DNA from: Bradyrhizobium sp. AUGA SZCCT0176
Lineage (GTDB): Bacteria; Pseudomonadota; Alphaproteobacteria; Rhizobiales; Xanthobacteraceae
Assembly (NCBI RefSeq): GCF_018130145.1
Contig: NZ_JAFCMB010000009.1
Span: forward strand, 124,001-188,000
Direction of reading: 5' to 3'
Length of the DNA stretch: 64,000 nucleotides
Every line of letters begins with the position of its first letter. Within the stretch, counting starts at the first letter, position 1. The position numbers and the translations under genes are program-made. Shown piece by piece: positions 26,896-35,200 of this stretch. Under the pieces are notes generated by a model that saw only the letters and a program-made list of their open reading frames with translations, had not been told where the DNA came from and did no database searches.

Positions 26896-27636
26896 TCACC
26901 CATCCTGCGCCAGCCGCCGAACTCGTCCAACGACGTGGTAAGCCCAAAGACGCACTGCCCGCAGCTTCATCGCGAACCCGAAGACCCAGTCGGGCGCTCC
27001 CAGATAGCGCAACATTTCCATCTGCCCCTCGGCCTCGCGTTGCGCAAAGCTCGCATCGGAATAGTGGTCATGGTCGACTGCACACCATTCCAATCTGCGT
27101 GCAACTTCCTCCTGCAACGCCTCGCCTTGCGGCAGTTTGGCAATGAAGTTGCGTTCTCTGCGAATGCAAATCGCTTCAATCCGGACGCGCTTCTTCTCCT
27201 CGTACATGACGCCCCACTGCTCCAGCCTTGCATGGGTTGCCTCATGGACAATCGTCGATGCGATCCATTCGATCGTCGTTGCTTCCTGGAGGAGATAGCG
27301 CTCGTCAAACACGCACGCCTTCAGCGACCGCTCGTAGTGTGCAATATCACCTGGCAGTAACCGCACCCATATTCGCTGCAAATTATTGATGACGCGGGCG
27401 TGGTGTAGAGGAGCATGGTTCTTGATCAGCTGGAGCGCTTCCTCGATACGGCGCAAGCCGGAGTGAGGCCTGCCTTCCATCGTTCCCACCCAAAGCCCGT
27501 CAATGTTTCGGCTTGTCGAGGACCATAGTTCCAGCCTGTCGATGACAGCAGGCTTTCTGTCCTGCAAATCCCGCCGCTTCTTCCGTTGCTCCAAGCGTCG
27601 ACCTTCTTCGGGGCTCCACCGCATTGGCCGATTCAT
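26896..27636 (-). CDS. Uncharacterised protein with an HExxH zinc-peptidase-like motif
   Basis: A 246-residue protein I cannot place in a named family. VHEATHARLEQW contains HExxH at residues 131-135, in a helix preceded by hydrophobic residues (WIASTIV), as in gluzincin or metzincin active sites. A candidate third ligand is one of the later Glu residues (RLEWCAVDHDHY, QREAEGQMEM). The N-terminus is strongly basic (EEGRRLEQRKKRRDLQDRK). No signal peptide or transmembrane helix is evident, though the C-terminus is aromatic and hydrophobic. ATG at 27636 is preferred; an extension to 27744 would run into the 470-bp repeat. The base composition is less GC-rich than flanking genes. Confidence 0.65.
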   Translation of the reverse strand: MNRPMRWSPEEGRRLEQRKKRRDLQDRKPAVIDRLELWSSTSRNIDGLWVGTMEGRPHSGLRRIEEALQLIKNHAPLHHARVINNLQRIWVRLLPGDIAHYERSLKACVFDERYLLQEATTIEWIASTIVHEATHARLEQWGVMYEEKKRVRIEAICIRRERNFIAKLPQGEALQEEVARRLEWCAVDHDHYSDASFAQREAEGQMEMLRYLGAPDWVFGFAMKLRAVRLWAYHVVGRVRRLAQDG

Positions 27637-27724
27637 AGGCGAAGCTCTCTTTCCGACTAATGAGAGGCTTGATTCAAATCGTATCGAATATCGGTTCCTG
27701 TCGGTAGACTTTCGACTACCCACT

Positions 27725-28194
27725 TTGCCCGACGGGCAAATCACTTCCGATTTACGGAAATTATGTCAAGCCCCGAAATAAAAAATATTTCGCTTTTCCA
27801 AAAGGACAAATCAGGTGCATATCCTTGCCCATCCCGTCCCACTCAGAGGGGCGTCGGCCGTCGTCATGACGAGGGGCGGGTCGCGGTGGACGCTGACGTT
27901 GCGATTGACGGTCGCAGCTGAAGCGTACGGCGAAAGCGTGTGGTCCTGGCGCCCGTAACGGCGTCAAGTCTTTCGGGAGCTGACGCTTCCGAGGGGCGAC
28001 GGTGGCAATAGAGGCCGTCTCACCGGGGAGAGCGCGTTATAAGCCGTAAAGCCATTGCGCAGGGAATGTCGGATGTTCTCCGCTGCCCTGTATGCTCATG
28101 TGCAGCATTCTTATGCACAATCGCACATGAGACCGCGGGTGCAGCGCGCATCCGGCATTCCCTGCGCCCTCTGAATTGAGAGGGTGAAGAATTT
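27725..28194. repeat. 470-bp dispersed element, copy 1
   Basis: Nearly the whole of this stretch matches 44102-44571 in inverted orientation. One end is the palindrome TTGCCCGACGGGCAA, the other a small CCCTCT/AGAGGG hairpin. A 19-bp inverted repeat (GCGCAGGGAATGTCGGATG at 28057-28075 against 28149-28167, one mismatch) forms a large hairpin in one third. A 48-codon frame that is intact in copy 2 is broken by a one-base difference here. No transposase is inside. It occupies most of the 755-bp gap between the HExxH gene and the VOC dioxygenase gene. Confidence 0.9.
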
Positions 28195-28241
28195 TCAATA
28201 GCTCGGGCGCAATGCGTCGCGGGAACGCGAAACTATATCCG

Positions 28242-28362
28242 CGTCGTCCCGGCGAAGGCCGGGACCCATAGCCACAGGAAGAAGTTTTGCGAATGGTCTC
28301 TGTTACCGTAACTTCACCGAGAGATCACGCGGTATGGGTCCCGGCCTTCGCCGGGACGACGA
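28242..28362. repeat. Inverted repeat with GCGTCGTCCCGGCGAAGGCC arms, second copy
   Basis: The left arm CGTCGTCCCGGCGAAGGCC and its continuation are mirrored by a right arm containing CCGGCCTTCGCCGGGACGAC. It belongs to the same family as 23274-23394. It lies just after the 470-bp element and ahead of the 3' end of the dioxygenase gene, where it may terminate transcription. Confidence 0.88.
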
Positions 28363-28391
28363 TGGTTGAAACACCGTCCCCGAAAACCACC

Positions 28392-29345
28392 CTACCCGAT
28401 CGGCTTCAGCCCCGCCTCGATCGCCGCGCGGCGCGGTTCGAGGAACGGCGGCAGCGCCAGCCTCTCGCCGAGCGTCTCCATCGGCTCGTCGGTCGCAAAG
28501 CCGGGGCCGTCGGTTGCGATCTCGAACAGGATGCCGTTGGGCTCGCGAAAATAAAGGCTGCGAAAATAAAACCGGTCGACCTCACCGCTGTTGGGCACCC
28601 GCAAATCCGTCAGCCGCTGCGTCCAGGCGTGATACTGCGTCTCGTCGGGCGTGCGGAACGCGACGTGGTGCACGCCGCCCGCGCCTTGGCGCGCCATCGG
28701 CGACGCCTTGTCCTCGAGTACATGCAGTTCGGCGGCGGGATTGCGCTCGTCCTTTGCCTCGCCCATCGCGAACACGTGAATTTGCGCGCCGTGCGCGGCG
28801 TAGTCGCGCACGCGGCGCATGTTCATGACCTCGGTCAGCACGAACGCGGTGCGGGGCAGATCGTGCACGGTGAGCACGATCGGGCCGAGGCCGCGGATCT
28901 GATGCTCCGCCGGAACCGTACTGCGCTCCCAGGGCGAGGAAGCGCCCGCCCCGCCGTCATCGATCAATACCAGGCGCTGCCCTTCGCCATCCTCGAACGG
29001 CAGCGTCAGCCGGCCGTCTACTTCGATCACATCCCCGGTCACGCCGCCCGCCGCCTTCAGGCGGTCGCGCCAGAACCCGAGCGTCTTTTCACCGGCGACC
29101 CGCAGGCCGGTGCGCGAGATCGAATTGGTGCCGCGCCGCTCCGGCGCCGCCGGAAAATCGAAGAAGGTAAGGTCCGTGCCGGGATTGGCTTTGCCGTCGG
29201 CATAGAACAGATGGTAGGCGCTGACGTCGTCCTGGTTGACCGTCTTCTTGACCAGCCGCATGCCGAGCAGGCCGGTGTAGAAGGCCAGATTGTCGCGCGG
29301 CTTCGCCGAGATCGCGGTCAAATGGTGAATTCCGGTAAGCTGCAT
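28392..29345 (-). CDS. VOC-superfamily ring-cleaving dioxygenase-like protein (MhqO/LinE type)
   Basis: A 317-residue protein made of two vicinal-oxygen-chelate modules. The start MQLTGIHHLTAISAKPRDNL and the second module starting GAGGVHHVAFRTPDETQYHA match the MhqO group, implicated in hydroquinone and quinone resistance in Bacillus. Metal ligands would be His8 in the first module, the His of GVHHVAF in the second, and Glu in GILFEIATD. It may cleave hydroquinone-type rings or act as a glyoxalase-like detoxifying enzyme. The gene is divergent from the enoyl-CoA hydratase at 29467. Confidence 0.88.
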   Translation of the reverse strand: MQLTGIHHLTAISAKPRDNLAFYTGLLGMRLVKKTVNQDDVSAYHLFYADGKANPGTDLTFFDFPAAPERRGTNSISRTGLRVAGEKTLGFWRDRLKAAGGVTGDVIEVDGRLTLPFEDGEGQRLVLIDDGGAGASSPWERSTVPAEHQIRGLGPIVLTVHDLPRTAFVLTEVMNMRRVRDYAAHGAQIHVFAMGEAKDERNPAAELHVLEDKASPMARQGAGGVHHVAFRTPDETQYHAWTQRLTDLRVPNSGEVDRFYFRSLYFREPNGILFEIATDGPGFATDEPMETLGERLALPPFLEPRRAAIEAGLKPIG

Positions 29346-29466
29346 GGCATCATCCTTATCGCGAGAAAAACAGGTGCGGCGATTTGGGTCTTCTGCGGGA
29401 TCATGTAGGATATAGTGTGATTATTCGCCAGCGGCCCTGTCGCCGGCCTGTTCAGGGACAATTTCC

Positions 29467-30228
29467 ATGACCGAACACCTCATAGTGTCTGACGAAGACG
29501 CGACGCGCGTGATCACGATGCGGCGGCCCGAAAAGAAGAACGCGATCACCCAGGACATGTATCGCGCGATGAGCGATGCGATCGACAAGGCGCAGGACAA
29601 TCCGGCCATCCGCTGCATCATCATCACCGGCGGCTCCGGCGTGTTCACCGCCGGCAACGACCTGGAGGATTTCCTGAAAGACGGCACCTCCAATGCCGAT
29701 GTGCCGCGCGCCTCCAACGCCGCAAAGTTTCTGTATTCGCTGGCGCACAACACCAAGCCGATCATCGCCGCCGTCGACGGCATCGCGATCGGCATCGGCA
29801 CCACCATGCTGTTCCATTGCGACCACGTGCTCGCCAGCAATACCGCAACGTTCTCGACGCCGTTCATCAATCTCGGGCTGGTGCCGGAGGGCGCCTCCAG
29901 CCTGTTGTTGCCGCGCGCCATGGGCCACCAGCGCGCATTCGCGATGCTGGTGATGGGACGCAAATTCACCGCCGACGATGCGCACGCCGCCGGCTTCGTC
30001 AACGTGGTGGTGGCGCCGGGGCATACCGAGGCCGAAGCGCGCAAGGTGGCGCGCGAAATCTGCGCGCTGCCGGCCGAAGCGGTGGCGATCTCGCGCAAGC
30101 TGCTAAAACTGCCGCCGGAAGACCTGACCCGCCGGATCGACCAGGAAGGCCATCTGTTCGGCGAACGGATGCGCTCCAAGGAAGCGATATCAGCGTTCAA
30201 GGCCTTCATGGAACGCAAGAAGGGGTAG
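29467..30228 (+). CDS. Enoyl-CoA hydratase/isomerase family protein
   Basis: A crotonase-fold enzyme of 253 residues. The oxyanion hole is formed around GNDLEDFL and GIAIGIGTTML; the catalytic Glu is in NLGLVPEGASSLL. RRPEKKNAITQDMYRAM is the typical N-terminal CoA-binding segment. Only one of the two catalytic Glu of classical enoyl-CoA hydratase is obvious, so it could be an isomerase or hydrolase-type crotonase. ATG at 29467 is 121 bases from the divergent dioxygenase start. It is followed by a long inverted repeat rather than by another gene of beta-oxidation. Confidence 0.9.
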   Translation: MTEHLIVSDEDATRVITMRRPEKKNAITQDMYRAMSDAIDKAQDNPAIRCIIITGGSGVFTAGNDLEDFLKDGTSNADVPRASNAAKFLYSLAHNTKPIIAAVDGIAIGIGTTMLFHCDHVLASNTATFSTPFINLGLVPEGASSLLLPRAMGHQRAFAMLVMGRKFTADDAHAAGFVNVVVAPGHTEAEARKVAREICALPAEAVAISRKLLKLPPEDLTRRIDQEGHLFGERMRSKEAISAFKAFMERKKG

Positions 30229-30252
30229 CCGGCAAGGCGTGATACTCACCCG

Positions 30253-30399
30253 CCGTCATTGCGAGCGCAGCGACTTGTCCGCCGTAGCTCAACGAGCGAA
30301 GGCGGAAGCAATCCATCGCGCCGCATGAAGAAAGAATGGATTGCTTCGTCGCTACGCTCCCTTGTACAAACGCATCGCGTTTGTTGCAGGCAATGACGG
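30253..30399. repeat. Long inverted repeat with CGTCATTGCGAG arms and a GACTTGTCCGCCG core
   Basis: CCGTCATTGC at the left faces GCAATGACGG at the right, and GCAATCCATCG-type segments pair inside. It combines the arms of the 13592 element with the GACTTGTCCGCCGTAGCTC core of the 25274 and 44634 elements. It fills the whole space between the hydratase and the nucleotidase gene and ends only four bases before the nucleotidase ATG. Confidence 0.88.
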
Positions 30400-30403
30400 T
30401 GCC

Positions 30404-32068
30404 ATGAGAATTCTCTTCAATCCTATTCTTGCCTTGGCGATCACGGCCGCGCTTGCCACATCATCGCACGCCCAGACCCCCGCCCCCATCGATCTGCGCA
30501 TCCTCGCGATCAATGATTTTCACGGCTATCTCCGGCCGCCGCAGCTCGGGATCCGGATCGCCGATCCCGAGGACAAGACCAAAAAGACCTTCGTCGCCGC
30601 CGGCGGCGCCGAACACATGGCAACATTGGTCAAGGAATTGCGCGACGGCCACAAGAACTCGATTTTCGTCGCGGCCGGCGATCTGATCGGCGCCAGTCCG
30701 TTCCTGTCGGCGATGTTCCATGACGAGCCCACCATCGAGGCGCTGTCGATGATGGGGCTGGATATTTCCTCGGTCGGCAATCACGAGTTCGACGAGGGCA
30801 AGGCCGAATTGCTGCGCATGCAGAACGGCGGCTGCCATCCCATCGACAAGTGCCAGGGACCGCATCCCTTCCTCGGCGCGAAATTCCGCTATCTCGCCGC
30901 CAGCACCTTCGAGAAGGCGACCGGAAAAACCGTGCTTCCCGCCTATGAAATCAAAACGTTCGAGGGCATTCCGGTGGCCTTCATCGGCCTGACCCTGAAG
31001 GGCACGCCCAACGTCATCTCGCCGGAGAGCGCCGCCGGCCTCGAATTCCGCGACGAGGCCGAGACGGTGAATGCGCTGATCCCCGAACTGAAGGCGCGCG
31101 GCGTCGAGGCCATCGTGGTGCTGATCCATGAAGGCGGCCTGCCGACCGGCGACTACAATGAGTGCCCGGGCATATCAGGCCCGATCGTCGATATCGTCAG
31201 GAAGTTCGACCGAGCGGTCGACATCGTCGTCTCCGGCCACACCCATCAGGCTTATGTCTGCGAGATCGACGGCAGGCTGGTCACGTCAGGCGACAAATAC
31301 GGCACCATCGTTACCGCCATCGACGTCAAGCTCGATCCCGTCAGCCGCGACATCGTCAGTGCCAGGGCCAACAACACCATCGTCCGCACCGAGACCTACG
31401 CCAGGAATCCTGAGCAGACCGCACTGATCGAAGCCTATGACCGGGTGGCAGCGCCGATAGCCAACCGTCCGGCGGGCTCGATCACGGAAACGCTGTCGCG
31501 CGTGCCCAACAATGCCGGCGAGAGCCCGCTCGGCGATGTCATCGCCGACGCGCAGCTGGCGGCGACCAGCGCGCCTGCGAACGGCGGCGCGGTGATGGCG
31601 TTCACTAATCCCGGCGGCGTGCGCATCGACATCACGCGCAAGGAAGATGGCGCGGTGACCTATGCCGATCTGTTCGCGAGCCAGCCGTTCCGCAATCAAC
31701 TGGTGACGCTGACGCTGACCGGAAAGCAGATCAAGGACATGCTGGAGCAGCAATGGTTCGATCCAAAACGGCCGCGGATCCTGCAGGTCTCGAAGGGCTT
31801 CAGCTACGCCTGGGACAACACCAGGCCGGACGGCGAGCGCATTCTCCCTGAGCGGATGGCGCTGAACGGCGCGCCGATCGAACCCGCCGGGAACTATCGC
31901 GTGACCGTCAACAATTTCCTCGCCGTCGGCGGCGACGGCTTTACGATCCTGACGCAAGGAACCGCCCCGCGAATCGGCGTCTACGACATCGACGCGTTGA
32001 ACAGCTATTTCCTGGCCAACAGTCCGGTCGCCCCCGGTGCCGTCAATCGCATCGCCCGAATCAACTGA
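30404..32068 (+). CDS. UshA-like bifunctional metallophosphatase/5'-nucleotidase
   Basis: A 554-residue secreted enzyme. Residues 1-24 are a signal peptide ending S-H-A. The calcineurin-like metallophosphatase domain shows INDFHGYL, AAGDLIG, GNHEFDEG and SGHTHQAYVCE. The C-terminal 5'-nucleotidase domain shows FTNPGGVRIDI and VNNFLAVGGDGF. It probably dephosphorylates nucleotides in the periplasm for phosphate or nucleoside salvage. The ATG at 30404 gives the signal peptide at the N-terminus. Its ribosome site region lies within the right arm of the inverted repeat, so translation initiation could be affected by that hairpin. Confidence 0.9.
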   Translation: MRILFNPILALAITAALATSSHAQTPAPIDLRILAINDFHGYLRPPQLGIRIADPEDKTKKTFVAAGGAEHMATLVKELRDGHKNSIFVAAGDLIGASPFLSAMFHDEPTIEALSMMGLDISSVGNHEFDEGKAELLRMQNGGCHPIDKCQGPHPFLGAKFRYLAASTFEKATGKTVLPAYEIKTFEGIPVAFIGLTLKGTPNVISPESAAGLEFRDEAETVNALIPELKARGVEAIVVLIHEGGLPTGDYNECPGISGPIVDIVRKFDRAVDIVVSGHTHQAYVCEIDGRLVTSGDKYGTIVTAIDVKLDPVSRDIVSARANNTIVRTETYARNPEQTALIEAYDRVAAPIANRPAGSITETLSRVPNNAGESPLGDVIADAQLAATSAPANGGAVMAFTNPGGVRIDITRKEDGAVTYADLFASQPFRNQLVTLTLTGKQIKDMLEQQWFDPKRPRILQVSKGFSYAWDNTRPDGERILPERMALNGAPIEPAGNYRVTVNNFLAVGGDGFTILTQGTAPRIGVYDIDALNSYFLANSPVAPGAVNRIARIN

Positions 32069-32170
32069 GCCAGCCCACCGCCGCGCGGGGTGGAACCATG
32101 GCCCCTTTCCGAGCGGCCGCCGAGCGCCTAGATTGTGCGTTCGCGGCCCGCCCGCACGCCAGGATTTCGC

Positions 32171-33097
<927 letters not shown>

Positions 33098-33175
33098 ATC
33101 CCCGCCACAATACGCCCGCAAAACTTCGCTTGATTCTGCGCATCACGATTTGATCTGCGCATCCGGGAACACAAT

Positions 33176-33427
33176 ATGGCTGAAAACACCCAAGTGGACG
33201 TCAAAAAGCTGAGCTTCGAGCGCGCGATCGAGGAACTTGAATCGATCGTCAAGCGGCTCGAGGACGGCAAGGTGCCGCTTGAGGAATCGGTTGCGATCTA
33301 CGAGCGCGGCGAGGCCCTGAAGCGGCGCTGCGAGGAACTGCTGCGGCAGGCCGAGGCCCGCGTCGACAAGATCACCACCGACGCCAGCGGACAGGTGACG
33401 GGCACCGAGCCGCTCGATGTTCAATAA
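33176..33427 (+). CDS. xseB: Exodeoxyribonuclease VII small subunit
   Basis: An 83-residue helical protein. The core SFERAIEELESIVKRLEDGK and VPLEESVAIYERGEALKRRC are the family signature. It binds the XseA large subunit to form exonuclease VII, which degrades single-stranded DNA. The length is usual for the family (about 70-90). xseA is not in the window. The gene sits between the deacetylase and the membrane hydrolase-like protein. After it, 33487-33517 contains three AATTAG units in AT-rich DNA. Confidence 0.96.
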   Translation: MAENTQVDVKKLSFERAIEELESIVKRLEDGKVPLEESVAIYERGEALKRRCEELLRQAEARVDKITTDASGQVTGTEPLDVQ

Positions 33428-33570
33428 TCGAGAACATTAGGCGAATTTGACACCTGCCATCCCGCAAGGGCCCGAAATAGCGACCGAATTAGCTACCTAA
33501 TTAGCCGCCGAATTAGTTCTTGGCGCGCAAAACGGCCTGATATAGTCCGGCCAGCACCCGGGGACAGTTC

Positions 33571-34869
33571 GTGCGCGTTCAGCACCGCCATATCATCTAC
33601 ATACAGGGGTACGATCCGCGCGGATTGGCGCAGTACTACCGCATGTTCCGTACCGAACTGCGGAAATTCGGCCGGCTGTACCAGCTTTCCGCCACCATCA
33701 GCCGGCCCAAGGTTGCAGCCGACGACGAGATGGCGTCCTGGACCATCGAGACCAAGGCAGACGACTGGCAGACCCGTACCAGCTACGACTTCCTGCGCTT
33801 CGAAGACTTCATCCAGCGCGACCTCGCCTCGCCGATCTGGCGCACAGTCCTCAACGCGGTCTGGATCTACTGGCGGCTGGTGTTCAACGGCACGCTCGCG
33901 CGCTTCACACGTGCGAACTGGCGTTTCGCGGCCTTCATCACCTACCCGCATTTCGTGCTGCTGCTGGAAGCCCTGGGCTCGGCCAGTATCGCCTTCGTAT
34001 TCATGAAGGGCCTCGACGCGCTGGGTATCCCGGCGCCGTTCAGCATTGCCGCTTCTGTCGCGATATTCGTGGCGCTGCTCGGCACCGTGCTGAAATACAC
34101 CGAAAACAGCACTTACGTGCTCTATCTGCTGTCCGACTGGATCTGGACCTGGGACTTTGCGCACCGCGCCCGCCCCGACTGGGACCAGCGCCTCGACCGC
34201 TTCGCGCAGCACCTCGTCAATGTGGCGCATTCAAGTGACGCCGAAGAGATCATCGTTGTCGGCCACAGTTCCGGATCATTCCTGGGCACCGAAATGCTGG
34301 CGCGTGCGCTTAAGCTCGATCCCGCACTGGGGCGTCACGGTCCGCGCATCGTGCTGCTGACGATCGGCGGCAATTTACCCATCATCGGCTTCCACGCGGC
34401 GGCGAAGGATTTCCGCGAGCATCTGCGCCAGCTCGCCGTCGAGCCGTCGATCGACTGGATCGACTGCCAGGCACGCAAGGACGTGATGAACTTCTACCAG
34501 TTCGATCCGATCAAGAGCCACGGCATCGAGGTCGGGAACATCAGGCGCAATCCCACCGTCGTGGCGGTGCGTTTCCGCGACATCGTCAGGGCCGACAATT
34601 ACGAGACCTTCCGCTGGCAGTTCTTCAAGGTCCATTTCCAGTTCGTGATGGCCAACGAGCAGCCCGACGCCTACGATTTCTTCATGATCGTCTGCGGACC
34701 GATCCCCCTGAGCGCGCGCATGGCCGTTCCGGATGCCGCGCTGGCGGTTGCAACCGGCGACCCGGCCGCGCGCGAATGGGCCTGGAAACGGATCGAATCC
34801 GCCAAGACCGGCGCGCTGGATGCCGACGATTTAGGCGGCATGGAACCTTCCGCCCGCCGGAGCGGTTAA
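33571..34869 (+). CDS. Membrane-associated alpha/beta-hydrolase-like protein, uncharacterised
   Basis: A 432-residue protein that begins HIIYIQGYDPRGLAQYY, as in the first strand and loop of an alpha/beta hydrolase. A membrane hairpin follows at about residues 122-175 (YPHFVLLLEALGSASIAFVF, then ASVAIFVALLGTVL). The nucleophile elbow GHSSGSFLG lies at 231-239, so a Ser hydrolase (lipase or esterase) activity is likely. A candidate catalytic Asp lies in EPSIDWIDCQARKD, and a His in KVHFQF. The start is GTG at 33571. I know no characterised member of this architecture. It lies between xseB and dxs, in the same direction. Confidence 0.8.
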   Translation: MRVQHRHIIYIQGYDPRGLAQYYRMFRTELRKFGRLYQLSATISRPKVAADDEMASWTIETKADDWQTRTSYDFLRFEDFIQRDLASPIWRTVLNAVWIYWRLVFNGTLARFTRANWRFAAFITYPHFVLLLEALGSASIAFVFMKGLDALGIPAPFSIAASVAIFVALLGTVLKYTENSTYVLYLLSDWIWTWDFAHRARPDWDQRLDRFAQHLVNVAHSSDAEEIIVVGHSSGSFLGTEMLARALKLDPALGRHGPRIVLLTIGGNLPIIGFHAAAKDFREHLRQLAVEPSIDWIDCQARKDVMNFYQFDPIKSHGIEVGNIRRNPTVVAVRFRDIVRADNYETFRWQFFKVHFQFVMANEQPDAYDFFMIVCGPIPLSARMAVPDAALAVATGDPAAREWAWKRIESAKTGALDADDLGGMEPSARRSG

Positions 34870-35200
34870 AAAATCGAGGTTTTTGAACCAAACGGCCGGG
34901 AACCCTGACCTAGCAGCGGGTTGGCTTTGGCCGCCGCTTTGGTGTAAAGCTTGCAATTCTATGGGCTGTGGAGAGCGGGTCTGCCGGTCATTGCCGACGG
35001 AAAGCAAGTTCTTCAAATGGCTGAAGAAAACTGACCGGTAAGGGTTAAACGGACCAGCGTGATGTAGATCACATGGCTCGATCCGGAGTGTATCTTGGCT
35101 TTCAAATCAGAAATCGGCCTGCCGAGATGGCACCCGGGGTCTGGATTTTCGCTGCGCGGTTAACGCGCAACCCATCTCGCGTCGGACCATTCGCTCCGAC
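34870..35200. other. Upstream region of dxs, 331 bp
   Basis: No gene is supported here. The region carries a CRP-like dyad at 35058-35073. The stretch around 34940-35050 is moderately AT-richer than the flanks and is a reasonable place for the dxs promoter. Confidence 0.5.
35058..35073. promoter_or_regulatory. CRP/FNR-family-like binding site upstream of dxs
   Basis: CGTGATGTAGATCACA matches the CRP-type consensus TGTGA-N6-TCACA except for the first base, and contains GTGAT-N4-ATCAC as an exact dyad. It is 128 bases before the dxs start. It differs from the FixK box (TTGAT-N4-ATCAA) at both outer positions. Confidence 0.4.

Noticed and set aside
27725..27780. Outward-facing promoter (TTGACA) at the end of the 470-bp element
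   Set aside because: TTGACA is conserved in both copies, but there is no -10-like hexamer at 16-18 bases in either, so a promoter claim is not supported.
35058..35073. FixK (anaerobox) reading of the dyad upstream of dxs
   Set aside because: The outer bases are G and C (GTGAT-N4-ATCAC) instead of TTGAT-N4-ATCAA, so it fits CRP better than FixK.
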